A stretch of 64,000 nucleotides of DNA from CAJCJE01 sp963818685 (GCA_963818685.1 CAWFTJ010000002.1:310001-374000), one strand, 5' to 3'. Counted from the first letter of the stretch, positions 1 to 9,133 are shown. Notes: generated by a model not told the origin, from the letters alone. Numbers and translations are program-made.

Positions 1-57
1 CCATGATGTGGTCCCATGGTCGGCGCCGTGACGGTTGCCGGAAAGGAGACAGTGTCG

Positions 58-948
58 ATGTCCGGTCCGTACCCGCCGCAGGGCTATCCGCAGCAGCCTG
101 CCCAGGGCGGATGGGGCGGCGGCCAGTTCGGTGGTGGCCAGGTTGGTGGTGGTCAGCTCGGCGGTGGTCAGCTCGGAGGTGGTCAGGTTGGCGGCGGCCC
201 GAGCGGCCCCTACGGTCCGGCCAGCTACCCCGGCGGCTGGCAGCAACAACCGCAGCAGTTGCAACCGAGGCAGCAGGACCAGCCCGCCTGGAACATCGGC
301 CCCAACTCGCCGGAACCGGCCCCGCCGCCGCGCAGGCGCAACACCGGCCAGATCGTCACGGCCGTTGTCGCGGTGCTGGTGATCATCGGTGGCGTTGTCA
401 CCGGCATCTTCTTACTCAACGGCCGCCACCAGCCGAACCAGCAGGCAACCGGCACGACCACGACACAGTCGGCGCCGACCACCACCGCGACGCAGCAGGA
501 CACCGGCCAGCAGGACACCGGCCAGCCCGGCGCCACCAACGCGAGCGGCTCGACCCACCTCAGCGTGCGCGCCGGCCAGTGCGTGACCGCCACGACGGCC
601 GGGATGAACTACGTGCTCGGCAGGTCCACCCCGTGCGCGACGGCCACCTCCGACTTCGTCCTGGACAAGACGGTCAGCCAGATCAGCGACTGCGCGGCCC
701 ACCAGTACGTGGTGATCGCCGGCCCGAACGGCTCGGTCTACTGCTTCACCATCGACGTGAAGGCGGGCGACTGCGTCGACGACAACTACCTCAAGGTCGC
801 CTGCGGCGCGGGCGCCGCGTTCACCGTGCTCAAGACCGAGGCCGGCCCTGGCGGCGACGCGTCCTGCCGGGCCGTGGCCGGCGCCCAGCGCTGGGTGCCG
901 GCCGGCCATCCGGCCGAGGTCGCCTGTATCGGGCCACCAAAGAACTAG
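58..948 (+). CDS. LppU/SCO3897-like membrane-anchored surface protein
   Basis: This 296-residue protein has an N-terminal cytoplasmic tail rich in Pro, Gln and Gly, with five tandem GGGQx units. One membrane helix lies at about residues 99-121, followed by a Thr/Gln-rich linker and a C-terminal domain of about 130 residues with eight cysteines, which suggests disulfides outside the cell. The C-terminal pattern (GDCVDDNYLKVACG) resembles the actinobacterial LppU/SCO3897 family as I remember it; its function is unknown. I chose the ATG at 58 because a GAAAGGAG sequence lies about 9 bases upstream; in-frame GTG 52 and ATG 16 are possible but worse placed. Confidence 0.75.
   Translation: MSGPYPPQGYPQQPAQGGWGGGQFGGGQVGGGQLGGGQLGGGQVGGGPSGPYGPASYPGGWQQQPQQLQPRQQDQPAWNIGPNSPEPAPPPRRRNTGQIVTAVVAVLVIIGGVVTGIFLLNGRHQPNQQATGTTTTQSAPTTTATQQDTGQQDTGQPGATNASGSTHLSVRAGQCVTATTAGMNYVLGRSTPCATATSDFVLDKTVSQISDCAAHQYVVIAGPNGSVYCFTIDVKAGDCVDDNYLKVACGAGAAFTVLKTEAGPGGDASCRAVAGAQRWVPAGHPAEVACIGPPKN
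115..189 (+). repeat. Five tandem 15-bp units encoding GGGQ[FVL]
   Basis: The units begin at 115, 130, 145, 160 and 175, and each encodes Gly-Gly-Gly-Gln plus Phe, Val or Leu. Third-position changes between units suggest the array is old rather than freshly duplicated. It lies in the cytoplasmic tail of the LppU-like protein. Confidence 0.85.
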
Positions 949-1060
949 CAGCGCACACAACCAACGGTTGTGGCTTGCCGATCCGCCGGTTGTTTGCCCG
1001 CAGGTCGCGCTGCTCGCTTTGCTTCTTCCGGTCAACAGGACGTTGTACCGGGAGGGTGCG

Positions 1061-2332
1061 ATGGCGCGGCAGGCGTTGGGCAGGCAGTTCGGCCGGTTGT
1101 GGGCGGCCTACGCGGTCAGCGCGTACGGCTCCGGCATCGGGTTCGGCGCGTTTCCGCTGGTCGCGATACTGGTCCTGCATGCGGGCCCTGCCGAAGTGTC
1201 CGGCCTGTCCTCGGCCGGCCTCGCCGTCGGCGCCGCGCTCGCCCTCCCGCTCGGGCCGTGGGTCGAGTTCCGGCGCAAGCGGCCGGTGATGATCGCGATG
1301 GACCTGACCAGGTTCGTCGCCCTGCTCAGCGTGCCGGTCGCCTACGCGCTCGATCTACTCACCTTCGCCCAGCTGCTGGTGGTCTCGGTCGTGGTGGCCG
1401 CAGCCAAGATCGCGTTCAACGCCGCCAGCGGCGCGCACCTGAAGGCCCTGGTCCAGCCTGCGGACCTGCTCAGCGCCAACGCGCGCTTCGAGTCGACGAC
1501 CTGGGCCGCGACCGTGCTCGGCCCACCGCTCGGCGGTGCCGCGATCGGCGTGCTCGGCCCGGTCGCCACGATGGTCGTGGACGGTGTCAGCTACCTGCTC
1601 TCCGCGCTCGGCATCGGCGCCATCACCTGGCCCGAACCCGTTCCGACCCGCGCCAACACGACCCGCTCCCGCCGCGCCGAGCTGCTCGATGGCTGGCGGC
1701 ACATCCTCGCCAGCCCGACGCTGCGCCGGCTGTTTCTGAACACGCAACTGGTCAATGCCATGATCATGGTCGGCGAGCCGCTGATGTCGGTGCTGATGCT
1801 CGGCTCGCTCGGCTTCGCGCCGTGGCAGTACGGCCTCGCGTTCGCCGCGCCGTGCGTCGGCGGGCTGATCGGTGCTCGCCTGTCCCGAGGGCTCGTCCCG
1901 CGTTTCGGCCGGCACCGGGTGCTGTCGGTGGCCGGCACGCTGCGGGTCTGCTGGCCGATCGGACTGACCTTCGTCCAACCGGGCATCGGCGGACTGCTGC
2001 TGGTCATGGGCGTGCAGTTCGGCCTGGTCACCTGCATCGGCGTGTTCAACCCGGTGATGGCCACCTACCGGCTCGAACACGCGGGCCACGACCGTGTCGC
2101 GCGGGTGCTCTCCGCCTGGTCGATCACGAGCAGCGCGACCATCGCCGCCTGCACCGCGCTGTGGGGCCTACTGGCCGCGCTCACCAACCCGCGGGTGGCC
2201 GTCGCCGTCGCGGGTGTGCTGATCCTCGGCTCACCGCTGCTGCTGCCAAGGCGCGACCATTCGACCGAGGCCGAACCGGTCACGGTTCAGAGCGGACCGA
2301 GTAACCCACCCAACAGCGGGCCGCCGCAATAA
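1061..2332 (+). CDS. MFS transporter
   Basis: A 423-residue polytopic membrane protein with about 10-12 hydrophobic helices, typical of drug-efflux-like major facilitator proteins. It opens with a basic stretch and a first helix around GSGIGFGAFPLVAILVL, and carries an R-K-R-P loop near residue 70, where MFS proteins have their cytoplasmic 2-3 loop motif. The ATG at 1061 follows a GGGAGGG ribosome site; an in-frame TTG at 968 has none. The substrate cannot be told. Its last 46 bases overlap the 3' end of the convergent sigma factor gene. Confidence 0.85.
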   Translation: MARQALGRQFGRLWAAYAVSAYGSGIGFGAFPLVAILVLHAGPAEVSGLSSAGLAVGAALALPLGPWVEFRRKRPVMIAMDLTRFVALLSVPVAYALDLLTFAQLLVVSVVVAAAKIAFNAASGAHLKALVQPADLLSANARFESTTWAATVLGPPLGGAAIGVLGPVATMVVDGVSYLLSALGIGAITWPEPVPTRANTTRSRRAELLDGWRHILASPTLRRLFLNTQLVNAMIMVGEPLMSVLMLGSLGFAPWQYGLAFAAPCVGGLIGARLSRGLVPRFGRHRVLSVAGTLRVCWPIGLTFVQPGIGGLLLVMGVQFGLVTCIGVFNPVMATYRLEHAGHDRVARVLSAWSITSSATIAACTALWGLLAALTNPRVAVAVAGVLILGSPLLLPRRDHSTEAEPVTVQSGPSNPPNSGPPQ

Positions 2333-4686
2333 CCGAGCAGGCCCGGCTGGACGTGGCCAGCACCCGGCCCGGTCGTGTTGGTGCACGGATCGGGCGTCGT
2401 GGTCGGCGCGGGAGCGGGCGTCGTGGTCGTCGGTCGCGGGTCAGAGGTGAGCGGCGGCCCGACCACGGTCGGCGACGGGCCGGGCCGGTCGCGTCCGGTC
2501 GTCGGTTCCGGCTTCGCGGTCGTCGGGGTGGTTGTCGGGATGGTCGTGGTCGAGTCGGGCCGGGGATGCGGCTTCGTGGTGGTCGGTGTCGTTGTCGGCG
2601 CCGTTGTCGAAATGGTCGGCGACGGCGGCTCCGGGAACGGTGGCAGCGGCCAACCCGCGCAGTCCAGCGTCACCTCGCGGCTGGCCGTGCCGAGCCTCGC
2701 GCTGACCGTGACCGAGTCGCTCTCGTGCCCGCCGTACAGGCGCATCCGCAGCCACACCGTCTTGCCCGGCGGGATCACCATGGTGGTCTGGCAGTCGGTG
2801 GCCTGGTTCTCCCCTGCGCAGGTCACGTCACCGTGGCTGGCCACCAGGGTCGCGGTCCGGTTCAGGTAGACCTGGATGGTCTTCGTGCTGGTCCCGGTGT
2901 TCGTCGCGGCGATGTCGATGCTCGGGTACTTGTCGAACGGGAGGATCCAGGAGGGCAGCCACGGCGGCGCCTGCCAGCCCGGGTTCTCGTGCGCGACCAG
3001 GCTGAGCTCGTCGTTGGTCGGTGGTGGTGGCGGCGGCGGAGGAGGCGGTGGCGGCACGGCGACGTTCACCGTGACCTGCACGCTCACCGAGCCACCCGCG
3101 CTCACCGTGCCGGTGATGGTCCCGCCCGAGGTGCCAGTGGCGGCGGCGAGCCGGAACATCAGCACCACCGACTGGCCGGGTTGCAGGCTGCTCGGGCCGT
3201 CGCAGGTGACCGTGCCCGTCCCACCTGGACAGTCGACCTGGGGCAGTTGGCCGGTGGTGGCCTGCTGGCGCAGTTGTTGCAGGCTCGGCAGCGTCCAGGT
3301 GGCCGCGGCCGGGTGCGCGCCAGCTCCCGCGGTCTGACCGGGTGCGAGCGCGCTCACTCCGGGCGGCAGGTTCAGCGTCGCGTTGACCGGCCCGGACGCG
3401 CCGGTGCCCGAGTTGCTCGCGGTGATCGGCACGTCGACAGGGCCATCACCGGGCGTGAGCGTGATCGTCTGGCCGGGACCGGACGCGTGCAGCGTCGGCG
3501 TGCCCGGCGCGGGCGGTGGCTGTGCCGGGTTGGCCGGCTGTGCCGGGTTGGCCGGACTCGACGACGAGGGCGGCGGCTTGGTGGGGTTCTGCGGGGGCGG
3601 TGTCTGCTTCGCCGGTGGCGGCGAAGCCGGCTTGGTAGAGGTCTTGGCGGGTGGTGGCGGTGGCGGAGCCGCCGCGCTCGGGATGTGCTGCGTTGTCGCG
3701 CCGGCCAACGCGATGGCCAGAGCTGCGGCCACGGCCGCAGCCGCACCGCCGACGCCGAGCAGTTGCCGTGGCAGTCCGGCCGCCGCACCGGCGGCCGCCT
3801 TCCCACCGGCCGCACCCGCTGCCGCACCACCCGCTGCCCCCGCGCCGACCGCGGCGGCCGTGCCGGCGACCGCAGCCTTCCCGGCCAGCGCCAGATAGCC
3901 CGCGGCGCCGGCGCCGAGCACCAGCGGGGCGATGATCAGGCGCAGCGCGCCGTTGACGTCGGCCAGTTCCGCGGCCAGCGCCCGGCAGCGGGCGCACTCG
4001 TCCATGTGCGTCTCGACCTGCGTGGTCTCCCGCTTGGACAACCCGCCCCTGGTCCAGGCACCGAGCTTGTCGACGGTGGCCCGGCAGCGTTCCGCCGTGG
4101 TCTCGGCCAGGTGCACCTGGAGGTATGCCTGCCGAAGGCCCTCCCGCGCGCGGTAGGCCAGCGCGGACACGCCATTGGCGGTGAGGCCAAGGATGGGCGC
4201 GACCTCGGCGGGGGACTGGCCCTCGATCTCGGTGTGCCAGAGCACCGCCTGCCAGCGTTCGGGCAGCTTGGCGAACGCGCGCGCGGCCATCGACCGCTCA
4301 AGGCCGGCGACGGCGGTGTCCTTGAACTGTTCGCTGATCTTCTCGGTGTCGATCCCGCTGACCTCGGTGACGTCCTCGGCCAGTTCCAGGCGCCGGTCGC
4401 GGCGGGTCTTGTCGTAGGCGACGTGGCGCAGCGAGGTCAGCAGGTAGGCGCGGAACGCCGAGTCGGGACCCCGGCCGGCGCGCAGCGTGTCCAGCACGCG
4501 CGAGAACGCCTCGGACACCAGGTCGTCGGCCTCGGCGGTGGATCGGCAGAGTTGCCGGGCGAGGTTGTATGCGGCGGTGACGTGCCGCTCGTAGAGTGGT
4601 CCGTAGGCGTCGATCTTGCCGTTGCGGACCTCGGTGATCAGCTCGGCGTCGCTCGGGCCATGGACTTCCGCCGGGACGGTTGCCAC
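2287..4686 (-). CDS. ECF sigma factor fused to zinc-finger, membrane and extracellular domains
   Basis: A 799-residue protein. Sigma region 2 (about 25-95, with AEADDLVSEAFSRVL) and region 4 (about 130-190, with helix-turn-helix SPAEVAPILGLTANGVSALA) come first. A zinc-finger-like anti-sigma motif follows (H227-x3-C231-x2-C234), then a helix at about 248-268, an Ala/Gly-rich stretch, a second helix at about 310-330, Pro-rich linkers including a poly-Pro run, DUF11-like beta domains and a Pro/Thr-rich tail. ECF sigma factors carrying their own C-terminal anti-sigma-like and membrane regions are known in Actinobacteria (ECF52/ECF53-type, from memory). Inference: it senses an envelope signal directly or is released by proteolysis. 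GTG start at 4686 with GGGAGGGG upstream. Confidence 0.85.
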   Translation of the reverse strand: MATVPAEVHGPSDAELITEVRNGKIDAYGPLYERHVTAAYNLARQLCRSTAEADDLVSEAFSRVLDTLRAGRGPDSAFRAYLLTSLRHVAYDKTRRDRRLELAEDVTEVSGIDTEKISEQFKDTAVAGLERSMAARAFAKLPERWQAVLWHTEIEGQSPAEVAPILGLTANGVSALAYRAREGLRQAYLQVHLAETTAERCRATVDKLGAWTRGGLSKRETTQVETHMDECARCRALAAELADVNGALRLIIAPLVLGAGAAGYLALAGKAAVAGTAAAVGAGAAGGAAAGAAGGKAAAGAAAGLPRQLLGVGGAAAAVAAALAIALAGATTQHIPSAAAPPPPPPAKTSTKPASPPPAKQTPPPQNPTKPPPSSSSPANPAQPANPAQPPPAPGTPTLHASGPGQTITLTPGDGPVDVPITASNSGTGASGPVNATLNLPPGVSALAPGQTAGAGAHPAAATWTLPSLQQLRQQATTGQLPQVDCPGGTGTVTCDGPSSLQPGQSVVLMFRLAAATGTSGGTITGTVSAGGSVSVQVTVNVAVPPPPPPPPPPPPTNDELSLVAHENPGWQAPPWLPSWILPFDKYPSIDIAATNTGTSTKTIQVYLNRTATLVASHGDVTCAGENQATDCQTTMVIPPGKTVWLRMRLYGGHESDSVTVSARLGTASREVTLDCAGWPLPPFPEPPSPTISTTAPTTTPTTTKPHPRPDSTTTIPTTTPTTAKPEPTTGRDRPGPSPTVVGPPLTSDPRPTTTTPAPAPTTTPDPCTNTTGPGAGHVQPGLLGYCGGPLLGGLLGPL

Positions 4687-4712
4687 GAGTCCCCTCCCGT
4701 AAGCGCTGCGCA

Positions 4713-4738
4713 GTCACCACTGACCGGGTCAGTGTGAC
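4713..4738. promoter_or_regulatory. Inverted repeat upstream of the fused sigma factor gene
   Basis: Perfect 8-bp arms CACTGACC (4718-4725) and GGTCAGTG (4727-4734) are separated by one base and flanked by GTCA and TGAC that extend the symmetry with one bulged base. It lies 27-52 bases before the sigma factor start. It could be an operator or part of the promoter; nothing identifies the binding protein. Confidence 0.6.
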
Positions 4739-4874
4739 GGACATGAATTCGGCTCGCCACGCTACCTCGGGAAAGTGATTCAACAGGATTCTGGCGAACC
4801 GCCGTCATGCAGGGCATCTGGTGACGTCTCGTGGTCGGAGCGCGTGAACATCACTCGTTCAGCGCAATTCATCG

Positions 4875-5789
4875 GTGGTGAAACAGCTTCGCGACCGGTC
4901 CACTGTTACTGAACTGAGTAGTTTCGTAGTTGTCGAGATGGAAGATGGAGGGCATCCGCCGGTGGGAACGCGTGAGGTGTCGCCACGTCGCTGGCACGAT
5001 CATCGTGGCGAGGCCCTTCGTGCACTGCGCACCCGATGGCGCACCGCCAGTCTCGCGGCCGGATGGCCGTTCCCGAACGACTGGCCGCTCGCCGAGATCG
5101 ACGTGGTCTGCCGCGCCGCGCTCGCCGAGCAGGAACTCGCACCGGCGCTGAGCCGGCTCGGCCGCGCCAGAGCCGAGGCAGGCGCAGGACTCGGCGAGAC
5201 CCTGTGCGACCTCGCAGCGCTGCACGCCGTGCTCAACGTGCCGGGCGGCGCGGACAGCATCGTCTCGCCCGACCCGGACGCGACGCCCGCCCCGTTGATC
5301 AGGGTGACCGCGCTGGCCTGGGCCGACGTCGTACTCGACCAGCTCGCGCACACCGAGGTCTCGGACAGCCTCACCGGCCTGTCCAGCCCCGCCTACCTGC
5401 GCGCCCGGCTACGCGAGATCTACCGGGAAGCCGCGGCAGAAGGCGTGCCGGCCGAAGACAAGTACGTGCTCGTGCTGCTCTCCCCGGACGTCTCCGGCAC
5501 ATCCGGCTGGTCCCGCCTTGCCGCCATGGTGCTGCTCGCCGACTCGCTGCGCGCCGTCTACGACGGTGGCCAGACCCTCGCCGCGATCGGCCCGTCCACC
5601 CTCGGCGTGCTCGCCGAACGTGACGGCCGCTGTGCCGCCCGCCTCGCCGAACTGCGCTGGTCCGCCGCTGCCCGGCTGTCCGTCGACCCGCAGCTCGCCG
5701 CGATCGGTCCGCCCCCGGTCTGGCTGGAACAACTGCCGGCCACCCACGAGGCCGCCTGCCGCCTGCTGACCGACCTGGCCAGAAACTGA
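4875..5789 (+). CDS. Degenerate GGDEF-like domain protein
   Basis: A 304-residue soluble protein. The N-terminal half is helical and unrecognised. From about residue 165 it reads DSLTGLSSPAYLRARL, which matches the start of GGDEF domains (DxLTGLxNRxxF). The region where the GGDEF signature should be reads AIGPSTLGVLAERDG, so the catalytic motif is GPSTL and the conserved aspartate is absent from the equivalent strand. It is therefore unlikely to make cyclic di-GMP; it may bind a nucleotide or act as a scaffold (inference). Start uncertain: GTG 4875 or in-frame ATG 4938, neither with a clear ribosome site. A divergent neighbour of the sigma factor gene. Confidence 0.65.
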   Translation: MVKQLRDRSTVTELSSFVVVEMEDGGHPPVGTREVSPRRWHDHRGEALRALRTRWRTASLAAGWPFPNDWPLAEIDVVCRAALAEQELAPALSRLGRARAEAGAGLGETLCDLAALHAVLNVPGGADSIVSPDPDATPAPLIRVTALAWADVVLDQLAHTEVSDSLTGLSSPAYLRARLREIYREAAAEGVPAEDKYVLVLLSPDVSGTSGWSRLAAMVLLADSLRAVYDGGQTLAAIGPSTLGVLAERDGRCAARLAELRWSAAARLSVDPQLAAIGPPPVWLEQLPATHEAACRLLTDLARN

Positions 5790-5868
5790 GCCCGGCCTGT
5801 CATCCGGATCACTTCAGCTGGATCCCCGGTGATATCCGCAGTTCACCGGCCGTTTAGGGTCCGGGTTT

Positions 5869-7057
5869 GTGGACCCTCGAACCGGCCTTCCCGTCGTCGG
5901 CATGGTGGGCGGCGGCCAACTCGCCAGGATGACCCATCAGGCGGCCATCGCCCTCGGCCAGTCCCTGCGCGTGCTCGCCGTCTCGGCCGACGACCCAGCG
6001 TCGCTGGTCGCCCCGGAGATCAGCATCGGCAGCCACACCGACCTCGCCGCCCTGCGCTCCTTCGCCGACGAACGTCGACGTCGTCACCTTCGACCACGAG
6101 CACGTGCCGACCGAGCACCTGCGCACGCTGGTAGCCGACGGCTACCGGGTCCATCCGGGCCCGGACGCGCTGGTGCACGCCCAGGACAAGCTGGTCATGC
6201 GGCGCCGGCTCGCCGAACTGGACCTGCCGATCCCCGCGTTCGCGGCCATCGACTCGGTGGACGCGGTCATCGCCTTCGGCAACGAACACGGTTGGCCGTG
6301 CGTGCTCAAGGCCGCGCGCGGCGGTTACGACGGTCGCGGCGTCTGGATGCTTGAGCACCCCGACCAGGCTCGCGCCCAGGTCGCGGAGCTGCTCGACGCT
6401 GGCACGCCGCTGCTGGTCGAGGAACGGGTCAGCATGCGCCGCGAGCTGGCCGCGCTGATCGCGCGCTCCCCGTTCGGCCAGGGCGCCGCCTGGCCGGTGG
6501 TGGAAACCGTGCAGGTCAACGGTATCTGCGTCGAGGTGCTGGCGCCCGCCCCCGACCTCCCGCCCGACCTGGCCGACCAGGCGCAACAGCTCGCGCTGCG
6601 GATCGCGAACGAGCTGAACGTGGTCGGCGTGCTCGCCGTCGAGCTGTTCGAAACCGACACCGGCCTTCTCATCAACGAACTCGCCATGCGGCCGCACAAC
6701 TCCGGCCACTGGACCATTGACGGCGCCCGCACCTCCCAGTTCGAGCAGCACCTGCGCGCCGTCCTCGACTACCCGCTCGGCTCGACCGAGGCGCTCGCTC
6801 CGATCACCGTGATGGCCAACGTGCTCGGCGCGGACGTCACCCCGAAGATGGGCGTGGACGAGCGGCTGCACCACATGTTCGCCCGCTTCCCGGCCGCGCG
6901 CGTGCACATGTATGACAAGGCCGAGCGTCCAGGACGCAAAGTAGGACATGTCACCGTGCTCGGCGACGACATCGCGGTGGCGCGGCGAACCGCGACGCTG
7001 GCCGCGAACTGGCTGGCCACGGCCCGCTGGGCCGACGGCTACGACATCCACGGCTGA
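5869..7057 (+). pseudogene. purK: purK, 5-(carboxyamino)imidazole ribonucleotide synthase, frameshifted
   Basis: N5-CAIR synthetase converts AIR, ATP and bicarbonate to N5-CAIR in purine synthesis. The first frame (5869 to about 6070) carries the N-terminal VVGMVGGGQLARM motif. The rest, VDVVTFDHEHVPTEHL onward, is in the next frame and includes the ATP-grasp core (KAARGGYDGRGVW) and NELAMRPHNSGHWTIDGA. The total length is one base more than a multiple of three, so removing one base near 6066-6076 restores about 395 residues, normal for PurK. GTG start at 5869, with a -10-like TAGGGT 8 bases before it. purE follows 34 bases later. Sequencing error or real inactivation cannot be separated from sequence alone. 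Confidence 0.85.
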
Positions 7058-7091
7058 CCCCTGGCAGAGCTGGGTAAGGAAGGGAATCACA

Positions 7092-7601
7092 GTGGCGGAA
7101 CAGGCTCCCAAAGTCGGCGTCATCATGGGCAGCGACTCCGACTGGCCGACCATGCAAGCCGCCGCGCAGATCCTGACCGAGTTCGAGGTCAGCCACGAGG
7201 TCGCGGTGATCTCGGCGCACCGCACTCCGCAGCGGATGCTCGACTATGCCGGCGGCGCGGCCGAACGCGGTCTCCAGGTGATCATCGCGGGCGCGGGCGG
7301 TGCCGCGCACCTGCCCGGCATGGTCGCCTCCGCCACCGTGCTGCCGGTGATCGGCGTGCCAGTGCCGTTGAAGTACCTCGACGGCATGGACTCGCTGCTG
7401 TCGATCGCGCAGATGCCGGCCGGGATTCCGGTCGCGACCGTGTCCATCGGCGGCGCGCGCAATGCCGGCCTGCTCGCCGTGCGGATCCTCGCGGCAACCG
7501 ACAAGGTGTTGCAGGAGCGGATGGCCAACTTCCAACACGGCCTCGAACAGCTCGTCCTGGAAAAGAACGCCGCGCTACAGCGTGAGGTGAACAAGCGCTA
7601 A
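7092..7601 (+). CDS. purE: N5-carboxyaminoimidazole ribonucleotide mutase
   Basis: PurE moves the carboxyl group of N5-CAIR to give CAIR, the step after PurK. The 169-residue length is typical of class I PurE. Visible family motifs are GVIMGSDSDWPTM near the N-terminus, SAHRTPQRM (the active-site histidine region) and IAGAGGAAHLPGM. The GTG at 7092 follows AAGGAAGGG. It sits 34 bases after purK and 37 bases before the acyl-CoA dehydrogenase, an order also found in M. tuberculosis (purK-purE-fadE25, recalled). Confidence 0.95.
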   Translation: MAEQAPKVGVIMGSDSDWPTMQAAAQILTEFEVSHEVAVISAHRTPQRMLDYAGGAAERGLQVIIAGAGGAAHLPGMVASATVLPVIGVPVPLKYLDGMDSLLSIAQMPAGIPVATVSIGGARNAGLLAVRILAATDKVLQERMANFQHGLEQLVLEKNAALQREVNKR

Positions 7602-7638
7602 CATCGTCACCGGGACAAGCTACTGAGAGGTAATCACC

Positions 7639-8799
7639 ATGGACGCCAGCTTCGGCACCTACCAGCTCGCCGACGAGCACGAGGCGCTGCGCGAGGCAGT
7701 GCGTGCCATGGCGGAGAAGGAGATCGCGCCGCACGCGGCGGCGGTCGACGAACAGGAGCGCTACCCGGCCGAGGCCCGCGACGCGCTGGTCCGCTCCGGT
7801 TTCCACGCCGTGCACATCCCCGAGGAGTACGGCGGCGAGGGTGCCGACTCGGTCGCCACCTGCATCCTCATCGAGGAGGTCGCTCGGGTCTGCGCGTCGT
7901 CGTCGCTGATCCCAGCTGTCAACAAGCTCGGCACCATGCCGATCATCCTGTCCGCGTCGGACGAGCTGAAGCGCCAGGTGCTGCCCAAGATCGCCGAGGG
8001 CGAGATGGCCTCCTACGCGCTGTCCGAGCGGGAAGCCGGCTCCGACACCGCGTCCATGCGCACCAGGGCCCGGCTCGACGGCGAGCACTGGGTGCTCAAC
8101 GGCACCAAGGCGTGGATCACCAACGCGGGCGAATCCAGGTGGTACACGGTGATGGCCGTGACCGACCCCGACGCGGCCAAGCCGGCCAACGGCATCTCGG
8201 CATTCGTCGTGCACGCCGACGACCCCGGTTTCGAGGTCGGCCCGAAGGAACGCAAACTCGGCATCAAGGGCTCGCCGACCAGGGAGATCTACTTCACCGA
8301 CTGCACCATCCCGGCCGACCGCATCATCGGCGAGCCCGGCACCGGCCTCAAGACCGCGCTACGCACCCTCGACCACACCCGCCCCACCATCGGCGCCCAA
8401 GCCGTCGGCATCGCCCAGGGCGCTGTCGACGCCGCGGTCGCCTACGTCAAGGAACGCAAGCAGTTCGGCAAGAACATCGCCGAATTCCAGGGCGTCCAGT
8501 TCATGCTCGCCGACATGGCCATGAAGGTCGAAGCAGCACGCCACATGGTGTACGTCGCGGCAGCCAAGGCCGAGCGCGGCGAACCGAACCTCGGCTTCAT
8601 CTCCAGCGCCGCCAAGTGCTTCGCCTCCGACGTCGCCATGGAGGTCACCACCGACGCCGTGCAGTTGTTCGGCGGCGCCGGCTACACCCGCGACTTCCCC
8701 GTCGAGCGGATGATGCGCGACGCCAAGATCACCCAGATCTACGAGGGCACCAACCAGATCCAGCGCATGGTGATGGCCCGCAACCTGCTCAAAGGCTGA
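7639..8799 (+). CDS. Acyl-CoA dehydrogenase (FadE25-like)
   Basis: A 386-residue FAD enzyme that introduces the alpha-beta double bond in acyl-CoA esters and passes electrons to ETF. The family layout is complete: a helical N-terminal domain, a middle beta domain (YALSEREAGSDTASM, WITNAG) and a C-terminal helical domain ending IYEGTNQIQRMVMARNLL, whose Glu (about residue 369) is in the usual catalytic-base position. GAGAGG lies before the ATG. Position next to purE matches fadE25 of mycobacteria; chain-length preference is not visible. Confidence 0.93.
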   Translation: MDASFGTYQLADEHEALREAVRAMAEKEIAPHAAAVDEQERYPAEARDALVRSGFHAVHIPEEYGGEGADSVATCILIEEVARVCASSSLIPAVNKLGTMPIILSASDELKRQVLPKIAEGEMASYALSEREAGSDTASMRTRARLDGEHWVLNGTKAWITNAGESRWYTVMAVTDPDAAKPANGISAFVVHADDPGFEVGPKERKLGIKGSPTREIYFTDCTIPADRIIGEPGTGLKTALRTLDHTRPTIGAQAVGIAQGAVDAAVAYVKERKQFGKNIAEFQGVQFMLADMAMKVEAARHMVYVAAAKAERGEPNLGFISSAAKCFASDVAMEVTTDAVQLFGGAGYTRDFPVERMMRDAKITQIYEGTNQIQRMVMARNLLKG

Positions 8800-8811
8800 T
8801 CTGGCTGATCG

Positions 8812-9120
8812 TTAGCACCATGAATGCATGGCGCAGCCGGTGCTCGCGCTGAACAGGAAGATCAGCACGATGACGGTGGGTATCAGCGAGATGATCGAGC
8901 ACACGAGCCCGGCGACGCCCATCCCGTAGCCGGGGCGGTTCTCGGCGCGGGCCCGGCGCATGCCGATGACCGACAGAATCAGGCCGAGTATCCCGACCAA
9001 GCCGACAAACGGGATGAACGAGAACACCAGGGCGACAATGCCCAGGACCATCCCGGCAACGCACTCGCCGCTGGTGGTCGGCCTCGGTGCGTAGTTCGGC
9101 GGAAACTGATTGTAGGCCAC
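8812..9120 (-). CDS. DUF4190-type small membrane protein
   Basis: A 102-residue protein with a short Pro/Asn-rich N-terminus and two hydrophobic hairpin segments (about 24-53 and 66-92) containing the DUF4190-like pattern GMVLGIVALVFSFIP, a Gly-rich turn, then GMGVAGLVCSIISLI. Function unknown. The GTG start at 9120 has no ribosome site but is preceded, 7 bases upstream, by a -10-like TACAGT, suggesting a leaderless transcript. It converges on the acyl-CoA dehydrogenase gene with only 12 bases between. Confidence 0.8.
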   Translation of the reverse strand: MAYNQFPPNYAPRPTTSGECVAGMVLGIVALVFSFIPFVGLVGILGLILSVIGMRRARAENRPGYGMGVAGLVCSIISLIPTVIVLIFLFSASTGCAMHSWC

Positions 9121-9127
9121 GGCGGAG

Positions 9128-9133
9128 ACTGTA
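9128..9133 (-). promoter_or_regulatory. Probable -10 element of a leaderless transcript (DUF4190 gene)
   Basis: On the minus strand this reads TACAGT and ends 7 bases before the GTG start. No convincing -35 box is seen. Confidence 0.45.

Noticed and set aside
3020..3056. GGC/GGA-rich simple repeat
   Set aside because: It only encodes the poly-Pro linker of the sigma factor; no separate role is indicated.
2353..4737. 794-codon open frame on the plus strand
   Set aside because: Antisense to the sigma factor gene; the translation is Arg/Gly-rich with no domain, a typical mirror frame in high-GC DNA.
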